A stretch of DNA of 64,000 nt from Sistotremastrum niveocremeum HHB9708 (taxonomy: Eukaryota > Basidiomycota > Agaricomycetes > Sistotremastrales > Sistotremastraceae). The notes beneath the pieces are model-generated. The model searched no databases. It had not been told where the DNA came from and was given only the letters and a program-made list of their open reading frames with translations. Shown here in pieces: positions 59,935-64,000 of the stretch. Position 1 is the stretch's first letter, and each line of letters opens with the position of its first letter. The translations under genes and the position numbers were made by a program. The stretch is from the NCBI GenBank assembly GCA_001630475.1, contig KV419394.1:868001-932000 (forward strand). The letters are read 5' to 3'.

Positions 59935-61631
59935 TCATACTTGTTTATGCAACATGCTTTCTCTTCCTGGCCCAACGCCTATCCATTCTACAGGAACCCC
60001 CAGATGCTCCTCAATAAATTGGACATACTTTTTGCATGCTTCGGGCAGCTCTTCATATGTGGTGCAGTTCTCTATACTCGATTGCCATCCCGGGAGTGTG
60101 ACATACTTTACTTCCACTCGGGCCAATAGGTCAAGGTCAGCTATATGAACGCGATCAGAAAATATCCAGTCAACAAGACAGAGGTGTAAATACCAGGGAA
60201 GCCTGCGAGTTCCTTGCCATCGACGATATATTGGACACCGACGTTGATCTTCTCAAAAGTATCCAAAACATCCAGTTTTGTGATATTGATAGCGTCGTAG
60301 CCGTTAACGAGCGTGGAGTGTTTCAAGACCACCAGGTCAAGCCAACCACATCGGCGTTTTCGGCCGGTAGTTACGCCCCATTCCTGTCCAATATTCTGGA
60401 GCCGATCACCGTATTCCTAGCCAGAAATTCAGGGATTGAATTTTGAGAGAAAATCAATGTACTCACATCCAGGGCTTCAGTGGGGAACGGGCCACCACCC
60501 ACGCGTGTGGTATATGCCTTTACGACACCGATCGTCTTTCCTATCGCTTTGGGAGGAATGCCAAGGCCGGTGCATACTCCCCCAATCGTTGTCGACGAGG
60601 AAGTCACGTAGGGGTACGTTCCAAAGTCAAGATCAAGCATCAGAGCATTGGCGCCCTCGACCAAAATCCGCTTTTTGGCAGCGAGAGCTTGGTGAAGATA
60701 AACCACGCTATCAATCACGTATGGTTTTAATCGTTCCGCTAAGGCCTATCGGAATGTTGGTAAGATGATCACAATAAAATGCATGGAACACACCTTGTAC
60801 CGGACGATCTCTCCCTCTGTATCATATTCAAAATGACCATAACGCTTGAATCTTCCTTCAACGATTTTTCTGAATTTCTGAGCAAATTGCTCATGGTTGA
60901 AGAGATGATGGACACGTAGGCCAGATCGGGATGCTTTGGCAGAATACGCCGGACCGATGCCTTTCTTGGTGGTGCCGATGCTAGGATAATCAGCGATAGC
61001 GGGGAAAATGATGGTAGTAAGTTCACCTTGAGCCGCCCAGTTCGACTTCTTTGAGTCCATCCACTATCTGATGGAAATCGAACACGAGATGGGCGCGATC
61101 GGAGATGAAGAGTCGATTTGAACAGTCCAATCCTGATTGCAACATTAAGAACAGAGTAATCGACGAATGGAGGAAGTCACCTTTCGCTTGGAGGGCATCA
61201 AGCTCTTCGAAAAATGAAGGGACATGGACGACCACGCCAGATCCGATTAAGCCGACGCACTCTGGGTTTATGAGACCTGGAATCTGTTGTGAAGAAAGAT
61301 CGATAAATCCAAGACGACATCAGAACATACCACAAGGCAGCAGATGGAATCCAAACTTGGTCCTGATAAGATCAGGACCGATAGGCGCAACGATGGTATG
61401 GCCTGCGTTATTACCACCCGCGCAGCGAGCGCATATATCGACCTGAGCGGACAAAATGTCCACCAGCTTTCCTTTGCCTTCGTCTCCCCATTGGGATCCG
61501 AGGACGACGGTCACTGGAGACGGTGAGCGACTGGTGCGAGCACGAGAGGGCGAAGAAGGTACCGGACATGCCAATGAGCGTGCTAAAGATCGCGGCAATG
61601 AAAACGCTTCGGGTGTTCCCGGGCTCGTCAT
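59935..61631 (-). CDS. ADE12: Adenylosuccinate synthetase
   Basis: The enzyme joins IMP and aspartate, using GTP, on the way to AMP. The start at 61629-61631 ([19 protein letters not shown]) precedes the P-loop-like motif [20 protein letters not shown] and the signature [11 protein letters not shown]. Then come [20 protein letters not shown], the switch Arg region, [20 protein letters not shown] with VGGGPFPTE, and the end [18 protein letters not shown] with [13 protein letters not shown]. Stop at 59935-59937. A start 33 codons upstream (61730) is also in frame. The N-terminal 45 residues are Ser/Arg/Pro-rich and not part of the conserved core. About six introns. Confidence 0.94.
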
Positions 61632-62211
61632 GACTGTCTTCTCGTCGTCGCAACCTCGGGCGAGCTCAAAGGTTGGACAGGCAGTTCGACGGCACCCAAG
61701 TCTGTTTGCTATTCCATTTCTGGTTCTCATGGTTGGGGCATCATTTGGCTTGCAGACGTTTACACAAGTGCGATACGAAGTACACGACGGAAAGAGAAGT
61801 CAAGTGCGCCTCGAATATTGGAATATCGAGATATAATCGTTGAGAATGTATCCATCATTAGGTCTCGAAAGAAGAGGAACTCGGGCTGAACAACAGACGA
61901 AGAAAATTCGATATTCGAGAAGAATACTATGTCAGCATCCGAGCCATGCAGCGTTGTGCAGGTCTGACCAGCTTCTAGCGTCTGCAATCTGCAGGAGACC
62001 AAGACTGGGAACCGAAGCGTGTCGCTCGACCACCAGGAGTGCCAGAGTGGGGAGTGCCGCCAGTCGACGAGAAGAAATAGAATTAAATCGACGTAATATT
62101 CCGCTGTAATATATAAAGGGAGTTGCCAAACACGGCCAAACACAAACGACATTCTTTCGTCGTCGTAACGCACCGTCACCGACCGTCACGAGCGCGTTGG
62201 ATAGCACAGAA
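61632..62211. promoter_or_regulatory. Divergent promoter of ADE12 and the basic-region gene
   Basis: 580 bp. A TATATAAA at 62110-62117 lies about 95 bp before the basic-region start at 62212. Near 61810-61830 and 61900-61920 there are repeated CGAATAT/ATATTCG half-sites, which may be factor sites or chance A/T-rich text. No conserved ORF. Confidence 0.4.
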
Positions 62212-63348
62212 ATGGAGGTAGAGACAGACTTTGAAAGTCCTATAAGTCAACAGGCAAACTCTCTGGCGACCACGCCGTCCTTCACTGGGAACCAAAGAAA
62301 GCGTGCCAGAGCCGCCGACGACACGGATTCGCCATCAGCCAGGGGGAAGCGGGAAAAGGCTCGCGAAAGGCAGAGGCGCAAACGTGAGCGTGACAGACAT
62401 CTCCTCGCCGGTCATATCCCCCAACCATCGTCCCCACCCGCAGTCCCCGCGTTCGACGTCGGTATTTCTCCCCCAGATGGCCCCCAGTCGCCAGCGAATC
62501 CGCCACCCATTCCCCAGCCTGTGCCACCCACTCAAAACCCAGCTCCAGGTCCAGAAGAAGCTGCTCGACGTGAACGCGTCCGTGCCGCCGCCAGGGAACG
62601 GCAGCGCAAGCATCGTGCAGTCGTCAAAGCTCGACGCATGGCTGAACTCGGCATGACTCTTGTAGACCCAAACGTCGAGAACCAGCCTCTAGGTTATCGA
62701 CTTAACGAACACGGTCAATACGAGCCCATCATCGACGAGGCTCTTCTTGCCCAAATTCAGGGTGCCGATCCTCGATTTCCCCTTGTCTCACCCCACGCCA
62801 CCCCTGGACAGACCTTTGCGACACTAATACTCATGTCGACCCAATGCAATCCATCTCTCAAGACACATCTCTTGAGAACACTACACATGTCGAATGAAGA
62901 ACTAGTGCAGTTTGAGCCCATTATAGCTGCCGCATGGGATCACTGGAACCATCAGGTTTGTTCTGTTTGTTCTTTGTATTCTTGTGTCTTATATGCTAAA
63001 TCCGGCTGGTAGCGAGCTATGCATTATGCACAGGCGGCTGATCAACAGGAGCCTACGCCTTCGTCGTCTTCACATGAGAATGGGGTTGGTCACTCTGAAG
63101 TCAATCAGATGTCGTATGCGACAGAGTCCAACGAGTTTCGTAACCGGTTTCATCGTCCTCTTACTGCACCTTCACCTTTTCAACCGATTCCCCCAGCTAA
63201 TCCCGGCTCGAAGCCTACTAACGACGGATCGATCGATCCAAGTCTTGCGACACCTGCGACCCGCGAAACAAGTGCTGTTCGTGCAGAGAATGGGCAAGGA
63301 AACGAGGTGGGGTCTGTGGACAGGGGAGATCAGAGCGACGGCGAATAG
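62212..63348 (+). CDS. Protein with two highly basic regions, unknown function
   Basis: I do not recognise this protein. The first true ATG is at 62212 (MEVETDFESPISQQANSLAT). Two basic stretches stand out: RGKREKARERQRRKRERDRH (about residues 45-65) and, after a Pro-rich spacer, RRERVRAAARERQRKHRAVV with KARRMAELGMTLVDPN. Both could be DNA- or RNA-binding helices, as in the basic half of a bZIP, but no clear leucine zipper follows. A middle segment is predicted helical (NPSLKTHLLRTLHMSNEELV, QFEPIIAAAWDHWNHQ). One intron (about 62957-63012) joins NHQ to RAMHYAQAADQ. The last 110 residues are disordered and acidic at the end. The stop is at 63346-63348. Confidence 0.7.
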
Positions 63349-63445
63349 GATGGAATCAGGCTTGCTACAATCATAATCATTCTCTGGAGTAATGGGCGGC
63401 GACCATACATGTACAATAGTAAATTAACCTTTGACTGAGACTGAG

Positions 63446-64000
63446 CTAACCATGGAGGGGCTTGGACGATGAAGATATCATGGGGGCTTTCTTAATCCAC
63501 AGATTACTCGTGACTTCTCCGACTACAAACAGTGCCCAAGCCTTTCTACTTAAATAGGGCTTTGTCTCTCCATCCCCGATATAACCTGCATGGTAAGCTG
63601 CTTCGGTATTGGTGAGGACGGGAACTCTGGCGAGTGTCCACAGAACCTCGGGCGACGCTGCTCGGATTTCTTTGCCAAAAGCTACGACGTCGGAATAAGC
63701 AGAGTGTCCAAACAAATATGCTCCAAGGACCGTCGTGTCGAAAATTATGGAAGACTTGTCATTCTCGTCTTTATTACTCGCAGTACCTGGCAAGAAAATA
63801 TCAGCGAGGCCCAAGGATGAGCGTTCAACGCAGAGAAAAGATACCTAATAGGATGACTCGCTTGACGTCATGGTCTTTCATGAGCTCGAGGAGGAGAGTA
63901 TATGCTGCGGTGAGCGGGTTCCCAGCTGGATGTCCAAAGAATGATGGCCCGATGGCACTGATCACCGCATGGACACCCTTGACTGCTTCAGAGAGGGCCT
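63446..64000 (-). CDS. NAD(P)-binding Rossmann protein, partial at window edge
   Basis: Only the C-terminal part is present; the 5' end lies beyond 64000. Exon 1 of the visible part (64000 to about 63845) reads ALSEAVKGVHAVISAIGPSF, FGHPAGNPLTAAYTLLLELM and KDHDVKRVILL. After an intron (about 63789-63844) come GTASNKDENDKSSIIFDTTV, FGKEIRAASPEVLWTLARVP, AYHAGYIGDGETKPYLSRKA and a C-terminal Ala/Ser tail ending SSSKPLHG at 63446. AVISAIG and the VILLGTAS turn are those of NmrA-like and SDR-like proteins. It looks unlike the tandem NmrA-like pair upstream beyond the fold. Confidence 0.7.

Overview
The window looks like ordinary nuclear DNA of a mushroom-forming basidiomycete (Agaricomycetes). 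Genes lie on both strands about every 1.8 kb. Nearly all are cut by many 42-60 nt introns with GT..AG ends, and the products are eukaryotic (DEAD-box helicase, SNARE, TRAPP, GATOR1, NAC, GPI and N-glycan synthesis). Fungal traits are a PalI/Rim9-type protein, a GH5 exo-beta-1,3-glucanase, Pmp3, a kynurenine-pathway pair and multi-pass membrane families typical of basidiomycetes. I see 35 genes I would call, one weaker candidate, and no transposon, virus-like element, rRNA, tRNA or CRISPR array. Intron positions were read by eye; the ones worked out to the base are stated as such.

Layout. 0.2-7.2 kb: YOS9-type ER lectin (-), AT-hook protein (+), kynurenine 3-monooxygenase (-), a doubtful small mitochondrial ORF (-), kynurenine formamidase (-), PMP3 (+). 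7.3-17.3 kb: eIF2B epsilon (-), an Ala/Pro/Glu-rich protein (-), PalI-like protein (+), NOP2 (-), FUN14 (-), AIG1-like hydrolase (+). 17.5-29.6 kb: a four-pass membrane protein (-), PP4 regulatory subunit (-), mitochondrial aspartate aminotransferase (-), AN1-type small zinc-finger protein (-), ARG4 (+), DUF4336 hydrolase-like protein (+). 29.9-39.6 kb: NPR3 (-), SSO-type syntaxin (+), Hv1-like proton channel (-), and an IST1-TBC fusion (+). 39.8-53.8 kb: GPI15/PIG-H (-), GH5_9 glucanase (+), seven-pass membrane protein (+), S9 peptidase (-), ALG3 (+), TRS130 (+). 53.9-64 kb: RRP3 (-), EGD2 (-), two tandem NmrA-like genes (+,+), ATP18 (-), ADE12 (-), a basic-region protein (+), and an NAD(P)-binding protein that runs off the right edge (-).

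How genes relate. Most neighbours are unrelated housekeeping genes. Exceptions are the two kynurenine-pathway genes at 3.2-6.7 kb, consecutive steps in making NAD from tryptophan, and the NmrA-like tandem duplicate at 56.8-59.2 kb. Secretory and endosomal functions recur (YOS9, GPI15, ALG3, SSO, TRS130, IST1-TBC) without forming an obvious cluster.

The most unusual object is the gene at 35497-39622. All eleven exons join in frame to give a 1202-residue protein with a complete ESCRT-III-type IST1 domain followed by a TBC (Rab-GAP-like) domain that seems to lack both catalytic fingers, then a long disordered tail. If the 50 nt intron at the junction is not removed, the IST1 half ends shortly after on its own. 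Other points worth checking are the Hv1-like channel with lysine as third gating charge, a 5 nt micro-exon in PMP3, a GC-AG intron in a 62-residue ATP18 gene, and a pair of E-boxes two helical turns apart.
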